64,000 bases of DNA from Kibdelosporangium banguiense (lineage in GTDB: Bacteria > Actinomycetota > Actinomycetes > Mycobacteriales > Pseudonocardiaceae), in assembly GCF_017876405.1 (NCBI RefSeq), contig NZ_JAGINW010000001.1, positions 8,259,203 to 8,323,202 on the forward strand, in the 5' to 3' direction. Below, one piece after another: positions 16,853-25,612 of this stretch. Every line of letters begins with the position of its first letter. Position 1 is the stretch's first letter. The notes under the pieces are model-generated. The model made no database searches, had not been told where the DNA came from, and saw only the letters and a list, made by a program, of their open reading frames with translations. A program made the translations under genes and the position numbers.

Positions 16853-17554
16853 TCATACGGGCGAGAGGGGAGTTTCCGCTCGCCCGTCGAGCATGATCCG
16901 GCCCAGGTCGACGTATGGGCCGATCTGCATCTCCCGCAACACTGGTCGCCAGTCGTCCGAAGTCGCCAGTGAGACGATGTCCTCGGTGGGTACGGTCAAG
17001 GAGAACTGCTCAAGTGGGTCGGGTGACCACAGGACCATGCGTACCGACTCCGCGTCGGCCTCCACGACGCGGGGCCGGTGGCTGGGCGACATGACCGCGC
17101 CGGTCCGTAGGACTATCGCCAGTTTGGCGACCTCGACGGCCCGGTCGTCCAGGCCTGCCTCCAGCAGCCGGATCTTCTCGGCGAGAGCGGCGAGGCCGAA
17201 GACCGCGCGCACGGTGAAACCGTCGGCCTCGGCGCGCAGGAACGCGGGCGCGAGGTCGATGAGGGACTGGCGGAAGACGTCCATCGGCTGCTGTTCGAGG
17301 CTCGCCCAGCCGCGCTCCATCGTCGCGGGGAACTCGCCGATCCAGCGTTTGGTCTCGAAGTCGACGTAGATGACCGGACCGTCGGCGCGGTAGCCGATCC
17401 CGCAGCCGCCGCAGGTGTAGCACTGGAATGTGCCGGCGACAATGGACTCCACGATCTGCGGGACGCGGGAACCGTGCAGGCTCATCGCGACTGTCTCGAC
17501 GTTCACATGACCGCAGGCGGTGCAGGTCATCGGTTGTGGACGGAAGACGGACAT
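16853..17554 (-). CDS. CpXC domain protein
   Basis: 233 aa. Two zinc-ribbon half-sites, CTACG near residue 12 and CYTCGGCG near residue 46, bracket a beta-rich N-terminal part and match the CpXC family, whose function is not known. The rest is mixed alpha/beta without recognised motifs. The ATG follows the upstream gene's TAG by two bases, so the two are coupled. The pair lies downstream of the HEXXH protein on the same strand and may serve the same process. Confidence 0.75.
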   Translation of the reverse strand: MSVFRPQPMTCTACGHVNVETVAMSLHGSRVPQIVESIVAGTFQCYTCGGCGIGYRADGPVIYVDFETKRWIGEFPATMERGWASLEQQPMDVFRQSLIDLAPAFLRAEADGFTVRAVFGLAALAEKIRLLEAGLDDRAVEVAKLAIVLRTGAVMSPSHRPRVVEADAESVRMVLWSPDPLEQFSLTVPTEDIVSLATSDDWRPVLREMQIGPYVDLGRIMLDGRAETPLSPV

Positions 17555-17556
17555 GA

Positions 17557-18114
17557 CTAGTCCACCCCTCGGTGTACTTCGAAGGTGCCGTCGGCCTTGC
17601 GGTAAACCCTTGAGCGCCAAGGTGTCTCGCGCGAGGTCTTGTTCCAGTACTCGACGACCTGCTGCCCGTCGACGGAAACCAGACGGGGCAAGGTCATCAC
17701 GGCCGGGTCGCCGGACTTGTCGATGCCGAACTGGGTCAGGAACGGGGTGCCGGGATTGCCTTCGAGCTTGCCGACCGCGCCGGCGACCACCATCGGGTCG
17801 ACGTCGCGTTCGCCGTAGCCGAGGGCGCGCAGGACCAGGGGAATGCTCTTGTCGAAGTCCGTGTGGAGCTCGCCGTCGAACACTCCCGTTATGTTGCTCC
17901 GGGGGTTGCCCATCTCGTAGGCGAAGAACACGATCATGCCGGGCACGTCCGGGCCGATCTCCAGCCGCAGCTTGTCCTTGTCCATCTTGAACTGCTTCTG
18001 CAGCGCCGAACGCAGGTGTGCCTCGTCAACCATTTTCCCTGACCCTCGTGGACTCCAGAGCGCGTACGCCCCACCGGCGAGAACCAGCACAGCGACCGCA
18101 CCGGCGATGAACAT
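17557..18114 (-). CDS. Membrane-anchored hypothetical protein
   Basis: 185 aa. The start is set by AAGGAGGACC directly before ATG. One N-terminal hydrophobic segment (FIAGAVAVLVLAGGAYALW, residues 2-20) anchors it with the rest probably outside. The soluble part has no motif that I recognise; it contains DEAHLRSALQKQFKMDKDKL and a Gly/Asp-rich middle. It starts 22 bases after the HEXXH gene and is followed within two bases by the CpXC gene, so the three probably form one operon. Confidence 0.7.
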   Translation of the reverse strand: MFIAGAVAVLVLAGGAYALWSPRGSGKMVDEAHLRSALQKQFKMDKDKLRLEIGPDVPGMIVFFAYEMGNPRSNITGVFDGELHTDFDKSIPLVLRALGYGERDVDPMVVAGAVGKLEGNPGTPFLTQFGIDKSGDPAVMTLPRLVSVDGQQVVEYWNKTSRETPWRSRVYRKADGTFEVHRGVD

Positions 18115-18136
18115 GGTCCTCCTTCGTGGCGACAAC

Positions 18137-19810
18137 TTAGGGGAAACCAGGTCCGGTGTTGGGCAGCGGCTGCGCCGGGCCGGGACCCGCCGCACCTTCG
18201 CCGCCGGTTGCGGCGTCCACGTTCACGTCGAACCAGGCCTTGGTCGCGGGGTCGACCGCGGCCAGCAGGACTCCCTTGGTGGGTGGCGTGTAGTACGCGT
18301 TGTACGCCTCGGCGATCCACTCACCCGGCGCGCGGAACTGGTACGACGAAACCTTCCGGGCCCGGTGCACCGGGTCGTAGCTCCACCACTGCCCGGCGTA
18401 CGCCTCCTGATAGACCCGGCCACCGAGGTGGACCCCGCCGGTGTCCCCGGCGCCGTACCAGGGGTCACCAGGGGTCTTGTCCGCGAAACAGGTCTGCAGC
18501 GCCTGCACAGCATTGTCGTTGAGGACCGCGGTCTGATCGGCCGCGGCGAGCGAACTCCAGAACGGCAGCCCCTGCAGCCGGGTCTGGATGTTCTCGGGGT
18601 CCCGGTCGGAGATGACGTCCTGCAGCTCGGCGATCACCGCGGTCTTCTGCTCCGGTGGCAGTGCGGCGATCGCGCCGGCGCTGGCCGTGACGAGCGTCGT
18701 GGCCAGTCCGGCACCGGCCCCGTGGGCCTGCCAGTTGCCTCCCGCCGGGTTGCCGATGCAGTAGCTGCGCGACAGGCCCAGCCGGTTGTCGACCGCATGG
18801 CCGACCTCGTGCCGGATCACGCCGTCGAACAGGTTCTGGCCCTGCAGCGGTGCGGGCACGACACCCATGCCGCCGCCACCCGGGTTGCCGGGACCGGCCT
18901 GGGCGTTCAACGCCCGCAGATCCGCGTAGCCCACGGCGATCCGGCCGTCGCTGCCGTCGTAGTAGCCACCGGGCAGACCGGCGGACTTGTACCGGTCGAT
19001 CCGTGTCAGCTCCGGATTGGACTCGACCGCACCGGCCGGCAGCGCCTGGAGCACGTTGTACATCCGGCGCAGGCTGGGCGCGTCCCACTCCTCGGCGACC
19101 TCCGAGCCGGACGTCTGGGTGCCGAACTCGATGCGGAACCGGACGTGCATCCACGCCTTGAGGGTCTCGATCTCGGTATCCGGCGTGGCGTCGAACATCG
19201 CCCGCAGCGCGGTGTGCTCGGCCTCGCCGACAGTGGCCGACCGGGCAAGGTTGCCGGCCAGCCGGGACCGGAAGCCACTGCCGAGTTTCTGCGCGAAGGT
19301 GACCTGCTGCGCGGGTTGCAACGCGACAAAGATATGGAACACGCTGGCAGCGTCGTCGTCAGTGATCGCCCAGTCGAACACGCCGTAGCTGAGAAGGTTC
19401 TGCACATAAGGCTGCACAGCCTCCGGGCCCATGGCGACAAGGACCTTCGTGAAGCCGGACGTTGCGCGTGCACTGGCCGGAAGGTTGTCCAGCAGCCGCG
19501 TCTTCGCCGTCTGCGACAGCCTGGCCAGGGCCGCAGCGAGCGCGGGAGCCGGTAGGGACGCCAGCTCGTTGAGGGACTCGGTGGCCTCCTCATCGGTGAT
19601 CGCCCAGTCGAACGTCGAGTAGGACATCTTGTCCTCGACGTCGCTGACCACGTCCCGCTGGACCTTGACCGGTGCGCTGCTGGCCAGCAGGCCCGCCATC
19701 GCCTGGTTGCCGGCGCCCTGAAGCCCCGCGACCTGCATAGGCGGGACAACCGGACCGCGTGCCTGATCCTCGGCCTGCCGCTCGGCGCTCTGGTGACCGT
19801 CGCTGTTCAT
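18137..19810 (-). CDS. Toxin-like HEXXH metalloprotease with AGN motif and duplicated helical unit
   Basis: 557 aa. Residues 29-42 (GLQGAGNQAMAGLL) match the L-Q-x-x-A-G-N-x-A motif seen near the N-terminus of many secreted or injected actinobacterial toxin-like proteins. Two units, SYSTFDWAITDEEA (63-) and SYGVFDWAITDDDA (141-), about 78 residues apart, are an internal duplication. H334-E-V-G-H338 is a zincin motif (RHEVGHAVDNRLG), and EWIAEAYNAYY downstream could give the third Glu ligand, as in gluzincins such as the ATLF-like group. There is no signal peptide. A hairpin lies just upstream of the ribosome-binding site. An in-frame upstream extension to 20257 is not supported. Function as a protease effector is inference. 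Confidence 0.75.
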   Translation of the reverse strand: MNSDGHQSAERQAEDQARGPVVPPMQVAGLQGAGNQAMAGLLASSAPVKVQRDVVSDVEDKMSYSTFDWAITDEEATESLNELASLPAPALAAALARLSQTAKTRLLDNLPASARATSGFTKVLVAMGPEAVQPYVQNLLSYGVFDWAITDDDAASVFHIFVALQPAQQVTFAQKLGSGFRSRLAGNLARSATVGEAEHTALRAMFDATPDTEIETLKAWMHVRFRIEFGTQTSGSEVAEEWDAPSLRRMYNVLQALPAGAVESNPELTRIDRYKSAGLPGGYYDGSDGRIAVGYADLRALNAQAGPGNPGGGGMGVVPAPLQGQNLFDGVIRHEVGHAVDNRLGLSRSYCIGNPAGGNWQAHGAGAGLATTLVTASAGAIAALPPEQKTAVIAELQDVISDRDPENIQTRLQGLPFWSSLAAADQTAVLNDNAVQALQTCFADKTPGDPWYGAGDTGGVHLGGRVYQEAYAGQWWSYDPVHRARKVSSYQFRAPGEWIAEAYNAYYTPPTKGVLLAAVDPATKAWFDVNVDAATGGEGAAGPGPAQPLPNTGPGFP

Positions 19811-19821
19811 ACCCCCGCCTT

Positions 19822-19854
19822 CCACAGGTGCCGAGCACGCTAGGGCACCTGTGG
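19822..19854 (-). promoter_or_regulatory. Perfect 11-bp inverted repeat in the 5' leader of the HEXXH gene
   Basis: CCACAGGTGCC and GGCACCTGTGG pair perfectly around an 11-base loop. The element ends 12 bases before the start codon, next to the GGAAGGCGGGGG ribosome-binding region. It may be an operator or an mRNA hairpin; no T-tract follows on either strand. Confidence 0.6.
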
Positions 19855-20021
19855 ACACGCAACAATGCCCGTTGGTGCAGACACATGGACCGACTCGCGA
19901 TCGACGTGCCCAGGAGATCGGTCGGTTCATGCAGGTGGAAATGGCTACCGAGTACTGTCTCAGGAGAACAGTTCGTCGACGGCGCGGCGCAGCAACTCGC
20001 GGACGACGGTCGCCGGTGCCG

Positions 20022-20477
20022 TCAGGACAGTTCCCGTACATCCCAGCCCCAGTCGCTGATCGTCTCGCGGCCCTCGTGGTCGGCCAGCACGATGTACTCC
20101 ATGCCCAGCGGGTTGGGGTCGAAGGTGATCTCGCGGCGTGTGCTGAAGTCCAGGCGGACGGCGGTGATGTACTCCTGCACGTCGGGCTCGCCGGTGACAA
20201 GCTCCTCGCGCTTGGCCGGGGTGAGTCCGCGGTGCACCAGGGTGACCGCTGCCTCACAGCTCGTTGCGTGCGCCCTGGCCTGGAACTTTGCCAGAGCCGC
20301 GCCGGAGAGCAGGTGACAGGCCGCCGGGGCGTCGCCCACCCCGACGGCGTGGAAGAACTGGTACACCGTGGCGCCGCTGGCCCTGAGGCTGGCCGTGCAG
20401 GCGTGGAACATCAAGACTCCCAACGAGATGGTCACCGAGGTGATGACGATCCGGCCGAAGACCTGTCGCACTGTCAT
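20022..20477 (-). CDS. Small membrane-anchored hypothetical protein
   Basis: 151 aa. One N-terminal hydrophobic segment (RIVITSVTISLGVLMF, residues 9-24) followed by Cys27 suggests a membrane anchor. The remainder looks like a compact alpha+beta domain (TVYQFFHAVGVGDAPAACHLL, then a beta-rich end), reminiscent of NTF2-like folds of actinobacterial surface proteins, but I cannot prove this. The ATG overlaps the stop of the upstream gene in ATGA, so it is coupled to it. Confidence 0.7.
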   Translation of the reverse strand: MTVRQVFGRIVITSVTISLGVLMFHACTASLRASGATVYQFFHAVGVGDAPAACHLLSGAALAKFQARAHATSCEAAVTLVHRGLTPAKREELVTGEPDVQEYITAVRLDFSTRREITFDPNPLGMEYIVLADHEGRETISDWGWDVRELS

Positions 20478-21250
20478 GGCTGGGCCGCCACCAGGATGAT
20501 CACCTCGGACTCGTCGTGGGCCAGGTAACGCACCCGCACCACCGCCCCCGGCTGCGCCGCGGCGACCAACTCCGGTGAGAGAGCCTTCTCCTGCACGATG
20601 TCGAAGGCGCTGCCATCCGGCCTGGTCACCCGCATACCCAGGGACACCACTGCGCGGTCGTCGCGGATCTCGCCGGTGGGCGTCATGGACAGCACCACGG
20701 CCCGGGTTTCCAGGCCCTGCTGGGAGATCTGCAGCTGGCGGGGTGTGACCAGGCCCTTGGCCAGACGGATCTGGTCGAGCACCTGCTGGAGTTCGTCCGG
20801 GGCCGCGTCAGTGGCCAGCACGACCCGGCTGTCGCCGGGCAGGTAGCGCACCGGCAGCATGCGACCTGGCTGCACCATGGCCATCTGGGTAAGGTCGACC
20901 AGCTGCTTGGCCTCGGCGTGGAAGGTACGGCCGTCCTGGGTGTCCACGTTCAGGGTGATCAACAGCTGGGGCTGGTCGTTGACGGTCAGACCGGTGCGGG
21001 CCAACGAGACCACTGTGGCCATGCCGATCGGCGCGCCCCGGTAGTTGGCCGGGACCTTGCCGCCGGAGCCGGAGTTCTCCAGCAGCGTGGCGACCCGGAA
21101 CAGCATGGGGGCGACCACCACGGCGCAGATCGGGCCGGCCATGAAGCCGTTGAGCCAGGGCACCGGGCCGTCGCCGGTGAGGCCCTCCCGGATGTAGAGA
21201 TAGGTGACGAACAGGCCGACCAGGGTGATGAGCCAAGCGATGATCTTCAT
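20474..21250 (-). CDS. Membrane protein with two N-terminal helices and cytosolic-type domain
   Basis: 258 aa with GGAAAGGAC upstream of the ATG. Two hydrophobic helices lie at residues 3-22 and 33-53. The rest has two similar halves, each with a V-L/V-x-L-x-V/T...D-G strand pattern and an end of the form QPGxxxxVRYLxxDxSxVxL (QPGRMLPVRYLPGDSRVVLA and QPGAVVRVRYLAHDESEVII), so the soluble part appears to be a tandem duplicated beta domain. I know no named function. It forms an ATGA-coupled pair with the next gene. Confidence 0.72.
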   Translation of the reverse strand: MKIIAWLITLVGLFVTYLYIREGLTGDGPVPWLNGFMAGPICAVVVAPMLFRVATLLENSGSGGKVPANYRGAPIGMATVVSLARTGLTVNDQPQLLITLNVDTQDGRTFHAEAKQLVDLTQMAMVQPGRMLPVRYLPGDSRVVLATDAAPDELQQVLDQIRLAKGLVTPRQLQISQQGLETRAVVLSMTPTGEIRDDRAVVSLGMRVTRPDGSAFDIVQEKALSPELVAAAQPGAVVRVRYLAHDESEVIILVAAQP

Positions 21251-21455
21251 GACGTGGTCCTTTCCAGGCGGTGCCGGGCGGCGGAGTCGCTGTCGGCGTC
21301 CGTGGGAGAAGCCTCCAGCCGCGGCAGCGACTACCGATCACAACTTTGCGCACACCCCCGGGCTCCGCCCTGATCACCGACGGCTGAACACTGTCGGGAC
21401 ACAGGGGAATATCAAAGACGGGCAGATGATCTGAATCACGGGCGGACGGCCTGTC

Positions 21456-22013
21456 ATGGCGCCGTCTGGTCAGGCTGACGAAGACGAACCCCTTGCGGAG
21501 GCCGCGATCGAGACCACTGCGGAGGAGTCCGGCGAAGCCGCCACAGACGAAGACCTCACACCGCAAGCTGCCACCGAGGTCGACGATCAGCACGGCGACA
21601 GTGCGGAGAACGTCGAGCCCGTCCCCGCCGAAGCCGAAGACACACCGGTCACCACCGAGACTGACGCGGATGACGTCGAAGAGACTGAGCCGGTCACGGC
21701 CGAGACTCGGCCCGCTGCGGGCTCTCGCGGGAACGTCACGGTGGGCGACGGGGTCGTCGTGAAGGTCGTGACCATCGTCGCCGGCAAGATCGAAGGTGTG
21801 CACAGCCTTGACGACGGGGGCATTTCGGTCGAGGTGGACGACGACGTCGCCACGATCAAGGTTTCGTTGGTGATCGAGTACGGACACGCGATCAAGGCGG
21901 TGGCGGAGCAGATTCGGATCGGCGTGATCGAGGCCGTCGAGCAGTTCCTCGGCCTCGATGTCGCGGCTGTGGACGTCCACGTCAGTGATATCCAGCCGCC
22001 GGCTGCTGCCTGA
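21456..22013 (+). CDS. Asp23/Gls24 family protein with acidic N-terminal tail
   Basis: 185 aa. The first 85 residues are a low-complexity acidic stretch rich in Glu, Asp, Ala and Thr. The C-terminal 100 residues (VGDGVVVKVVTIVAGKIEGVHS...VSLVIEYGHAIKAVAEQIRIGVIEAVEQFLGLDVAAVDVHV) have the Asp23 fold pattern of alkaline-shock and envelope-stress proteins. It is a single gene with its own promoter region upstream (21251-21455) and ends in tandem hairpins. A membrane or envelope stress role is inferred from the family. Confidence 0.85.
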   Translation: MAPSGQADEDEPLAEAAIETTAEESGEAATDEDLTPQAATEVDDQHGDSAENVEPVPAEAEDTPVTTETDADDVEETEPVTAETRPAAGSRGNVTVGDGVVVKVVTIVAGKIEGVHSLDDGGISVEVDDDVATIKVSLVIEYGHAIKAVAEQIRIGVIEAVEQFLGLDVAAVDVHVSDIQPPAAA

Positions 22014-22066
22014 CCGAGCCGACGTGGGCTCGGTCGGTCTTGGGTGCGAGGCGTGCCCAAGACCGA
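22012..22066. terminator. Tandem hairpins between convergent genes
   Basis: Hairpin 1 (22012-22035) has 9-bp perfect arms GACCGAGCC/GGCTCGGTC and starts inside the stop codon of the Asp23 gene. Hairpin 2 (22036-22064, extendable to 22034-22066) has arms GGTCTTGGG/CCCAAGACC. The two share bases TC, so they can compete. No U-tract follows. It probably serves both convergent genes. Confidence 0.75.
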
Positions 22067-22097
22067 GTGCCCTGCTCCCCTCAGGAACCGGACACTG

Positions 22098-23519
22098 TCA
22101 GCTGTCGAAGCCGAGGCCGAGGGCGTCCATGGCCTTCAGCCATAGGTTGCGTTTGCCGCCGGTGCGGTCCGCGCGGGCCATCGAGCGACGGGTCAGTTCG
22201 ACGCCGAGCCAGCGGACCGGTTCCGGTGGGAACGGAATCGGCTTGGTGCGCACCATTTTCAGCCGAGTGCGGTCGGTGCGCTTGCCGTCGAGGTGGTCGA
22301 GCATGACCTGGGCGGCGAAGCGCGTGGCGGCGACGCCGAGGCCGGTGAATCCGAGTGCATAGGCGACTTTGCCGCCTGCTGCTGTGCCGTAGAAGGCGGT
22401 GAAACGGGAGCAGGTGTCGATCACACCGCCCCAGGTGTGCGTGAAGCGGATTCCTTCCAGCTGCGGGAATGTGCGGAAGAAGTTGGCGGCCAGCACCCGG
22501 AATGTGTGGGGTCGTTGGTCGAGTTCGGCGGACAGCTTGGCGCCGTAGTGGTAAATGGCGTCGTAGCCGCCCCAGAGGATCCGGTTGTCGGCGGTGAGGC
22601 GATAGTAGTGGAACTGGTTGGCTGAGTCGGAAATACCGTGTCGGTTCTGCCAGCCGATGGAGTCGAGTTGTCGTGCGGTCAGCGGTTCGGTGACCATGGC
22701 GTAGTCGTAGACCGGGATGACGAACGGACGTACATGCCGAATCAGTGAGGGAAACGCGTTGGTGGCCAACGCTACATGCCTGGCAATGACTCGGCCGTAT
22801 CCGGTTGTGACGACCACACTCGCGCCTGCGGCGCGCAGGTCCGTCGCCTGCGTGCGTTCGTATATCCGGACGCCGGCGCGGGTGCAGGCGTCGCGTAGAC
22901 CCCAAGCCAGTTTGGCCGGATTCACCAACGCGACGCCGTGAGAATTTCGCAGACCGGCCAGATAGGTCGGTGACGCCACCTGGGCCTGGACTTCGGCGGT
23001 GCCAAGAAAGTCGTATTTGGTACCGAAGTCCTGGGCGATGTCGGCCAGTTCGCGAAGTTCGGCGACGCTGTGCGGGCGGGTGGCGACACTGATCGAGCCG
23101 GTGCGTTCCCACTCGCAGTCGATGCCGTAGCGGGTGACGGTGTCCCCGATCTCGTCGAGGTTTGCCATGCCCATCCGCTCGAGCTCGAGCAGTTCGTGCG
23201 GCCACCTTGTCAGACCGTTGCGAAAGCCGTGGGTGAGGCTGGCGCTGCAGAACCCGCCGTTGCGTCCGGAAGCCGCCCAGCCGATCTCGCGGGCCTCGAT
23301 GAGGAACACGTCACGGCTGGGATCGCGTTCCTTGGCCAGCAACGCGGTCCACAGCCCGCAATAACCGCCCCCGACGACGAGCAGGTCGCAGTGTTGTTCG
23401 CCGGCAAGTGCGGGGGAAGGTGTCGGCCGGGCGGAGTCGTCGAGCCAGAACGGTGTGGGTTCGGCGTCGATGAGGGAGCGTACTTGTTCGGTGGGGGACG
23501 AGGTGTACATGCGAATCAC
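22098..23519 (-). CDS. FAD-dependent amine/amino-acid oxidase (DAO/PuuB-like)
   Basis: 473 aa from GTG, chosen because GGAGG lies five bases upstream and it gives a GTGA overlap with the preceding gene; the ATG at 23510 is an alternative. The FAD motif is VVGGGYCGLWTA, followed by EAREIGWAASGRNGGF, the glycine-oxidase/PuuB signature, and a late GFTGLGVAAT segment. Such enzymes oxidise secondary or primary amines such as gamma-glutamylputrescine or N-methyl amino acids. It is the last gene of a co-directional run beginning at the CocE-type hydrolase, so it probably oxidises the amine part of the imported compound. The substrate is not known. Confidence 0.85.
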   Translation of the reverse strand: MIRMYTSSPTEQVRSLIDAEPTPFWLDDSARPTPSPALAGEQHCDLLVVGGGYCGLWTALLAKERDPSRDVFLIEAREIGWAASGRNGGFCSASLTHGFRNGLTRWPHELLELERMGMANLDEIGDTVTRYGIDCEWERTGSISVATRPHSVAELRELADIAQDFGTKYDFLGTAEVQAQVASPTYLAGLRNSHGVALVNPAKLAWGLRDACTRAGVRIYERTQATDLRAAGASVVVTTGYGRVIARHVALATNAFPSLIRHVRPFVIPVYDYAMVTEPLTARQLDSIGWQNRHGISDSANQFHYYRLTADNRILWGGYDAIYHYGAKLSAELDQRPHTFRVLAANFFRTFPQLEGIRFTHTWGGVIDTCSRFTAFYGTAAGGKVAYALGFTGLGVAATRFAAQVMLDHLDGKRTDRTRLKMVRTKPIPFPPEPVRWLGVELTRRSMARADRTGGKRNLWLKAMDALGLGFDS

Positions 23520-25594
23520 GCGCCCCTCCGGCGTTTCTCCTTCGTCCCGCTGGGCAGGACGAAGGTCCACCAGTCGGCGACCATCGCGGGCCGGTCGTGG
23601 CCTTCCTTGGTGAACGTGCAGCGGCGCAGCACTTTGAATCCGAGGTCCTTCGGTACGACCTCGAGGGTCTCGAATGTCGGCAGGATCCGGTCTCCGAGGT
23701 GGACCTGGGAGGTGAACCGGACCCGGTCGAGCCCGTAGTTGAGGCCCCACATCGTGTCTGCATCGGACATCCCGGCCATCCTTGACACCGCGTCCACCAT
23801 GGACAGCAGCAGGAAGCCTTCGACCAGGTTCTCAGGAAACTCGGGTGGGTCCTCGGGATACGCCTTGTCCAGCCACGTCGCCCGGTGGAACAGATCGCTT
23901 TCCTCGTTGCCCAGTGCGAAGGGCTTTCCCTGCACAACCATGCCGACGGTGCTGGGAAGATCGTCGAACTTGACGGGTTTCACGCCGTGATCGGCCTGAC
24001 GATCCCACGCGGTGCTGGTGAGGTGCACGCCGCCGACCTTCAATTGGCTCTTCGGAATGCGCTGTGAGGGTGTCCTCGGGAAAGGCTCGGTGCGATGCTC
24101 GATGTAGCGGGGCACCTTCTGCCGTGCCAGCTGGTCCGCGCAGAACTCCGCGAGACCTGCCGGGTCGAACTTGGCGCCGGGTACCAGTTCGACGTACGCC
24201 TTGACCTCCTCGCCCATCATCTCGTCGGCCACCGGCACGACGGCGGCGTCCAGCACGTCCGGGTGCAGCCGTAACACGGCCTCGACTTCGGCAGGCGCGA
24301 TGTTGACACCGCTGCGGCGGATCAGTTCCTTGCGCCGGCCCCCGAAGTAGTAGACGCCCCGCTCGTCCCGGCGCATCAGGTCACCGCTGCGCAGCCACCC
24401 GTCGTGCAGGACCTCCTCGGTGGCCGCGGGGTTGTTGAGGTAGCCGGTGAAGACCACCTCGCCGGCCATTTCCAGTTCCCCGAAGCCGGGGCCGGTGATG
24501 ACCGAACCGTCCTCAGTGACCAGTCGTGCCTGGACGTCCGGGTACGGGACCCCGAGTGCGCCGGTGCCGACGAATTCCGGTCCGAACGCTTCGGGCATCG
24601 CGATGGCAGGGCCGGACTCCGAGGAGCCGTACACCTCACGCCACGGAAACCCGAAACGGCGTTCCAGTTCGGCGTGCCTGTCCCGGGGGATCGCCAGAGC
24701 AAGCGCAAGGCGAATGCCGTGGTCCCGGTCGGCGGTGCTTTCGGGCCGGCTGAGCAGCATGTCGGGGATCGATCCGATGGTCAGGATCTCGGTCGCGCGG
24801 GTCCGGCGGGCGACGTCCCAGAACCGGGAGGCACTGAATCGCCGCATCATCACGATCGTGGTGCCGGTGTGGATGGCGGTGTACAGCGCGACCAGCGGAT
24901 CGCCGTAGTGGAACTGGAGGGGAATGAGCAGCCTCCGGCTGTCGTCGCCGTCGACGATCCGGCTGCGGACGAAGACGTCGACGTATCGGAGGATGTCGGC
25001 ATGGTGACCGCCAAGTGCCTTGGGCAGGCCGGTGGTTCCCGACGTGTAGCCGATGTCCACCAGATCGTCCACATCGGCCTGCACGGTCGTCAGATCCAGC
25101 GGTGGTTCACCGCCGAGCACCCCGGCGAAGCCGTGCGGCTCGTCGCCCTCAACCGGAATGACAGCGTTGAGCAGTTCCTGGAAGACCGCGGTCGATGTCT
25201 CGTCAGTGATGGCGAGTACACATTTGGAGTCCTCGACGACGTATGCGGCCTCGTGCGAGCCGATCTCGGGCGACAGCATGACGACGATCGCCCGGTTGGC
25301 CACGATGGCGAGGAAGGCGATGACGAACTCGGCACGGTTTCCCACCGCCAGGGCCACGCGGTCGCCAGGGCCGATCCGGGTGGCCAGGTGACCGGCGAAC
25401 TTCTCCGTCTCTGCTCGCAGTTGGCCGGACGTGATGCTGTACCCGTCGTCGAAGACGAGGGGAGTGCGGTCGCCGAACTTCTCGAATCCCCGGCACAGCA
25501 CCTGAAGCAACGGCTCGCGAGGGCAGCCGGTCCACGGGCCTGGGAAATCCGCCGGCCAGGTGACGGGCAAGGGGTTGTGTGGCGCGCTCGCCAT
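23516..25594 (-). CDS. Acyl-CoA ligase fused to a C-terminal MaoC/hotdog domain
   Basis: 692 aa, longer than the roughly 520 aa of a plain ligase. Residues 1-535 are an ANL adenylating enzyme: P-loop YTSGTTGLPKA (183-193), GSSESGPA, GWLRSGDL and a C-terminal catalytic Lys in QRIPKSQLK. The overall type is closest to CaiC-like CoA ligases. Residues about 545-692 form a hotdog-like domain with VEGFLLLSMVDAV and MWGLNYGLDRVRFTSQVHLGDRI, which is the MaoC/hydratase pattern. A ligase joined to a hydratase-like hotdog is unusual and suggests a substrate activated and then hydrated or handed on as an enoyl thioester. The stop overlaps the FAD oxidase start. Confidence 0.85.
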   Translation of the reverse strand: MASAPHNPLPVTWPADFPGPWTGCPREPLLQVLCRGFEKFGDRTPLVFDDGYSITSGQLRAETEKFAGHLATRIGPGDRVALAVGNRAEFVIAFLAIVANRAIVVMLSPEIGSHEAAYVVEDSKCVLAITDETSTAVFQELLNAVIPVEGDEPHGFAGVLGGEPPLDLTTVQADVDDLVDIGYTSGTTGLPKALGGHHADILRYVDVFVRSRIVDGDDSRRLLIPLQFHYGDPLVALYTAIHTGTTIVMMRRFSASRFWDVARRTRATEILTIGSIPDMLLSRPESTADRDHGIRLALALAIPRDRHAELERRFGFPWREVYGSSESGPAIAMPEAFGPEFVGTGALGVPYPDVQARLVTEDGSVITGPGFGELEMAGEVVFTGYLNNPAATEEVLHDGWLRSGDLMRRDERGVYYFGGRRKELIRRSGVNIAPAEVEAVLRLHPDVLDAAVVPVADEMMGEEVKAYVELVPGAKFDPAGLAEFCADQLARQKVPRYIEHRTEPFPRTPSQRIPKSQLKVGGVHLTSTAWDRQADHGVKPVKFDDLPSTVGMVVQGKPFALGNEESDLFHRATWLDKAYPEDPPEFPENLVEGFLLLSMVDAVSRMAGMSDADTMWGLNYGLDRVRFTSQVHLGDRILPTFETLEVVPKDLGFKVLRRCTFTKEGHDRPAMVADWWTFVLPSGTKEKRRRGA

Positions 25595-25612
25595 GAGCAG
25601 CGACCTCCTGTT

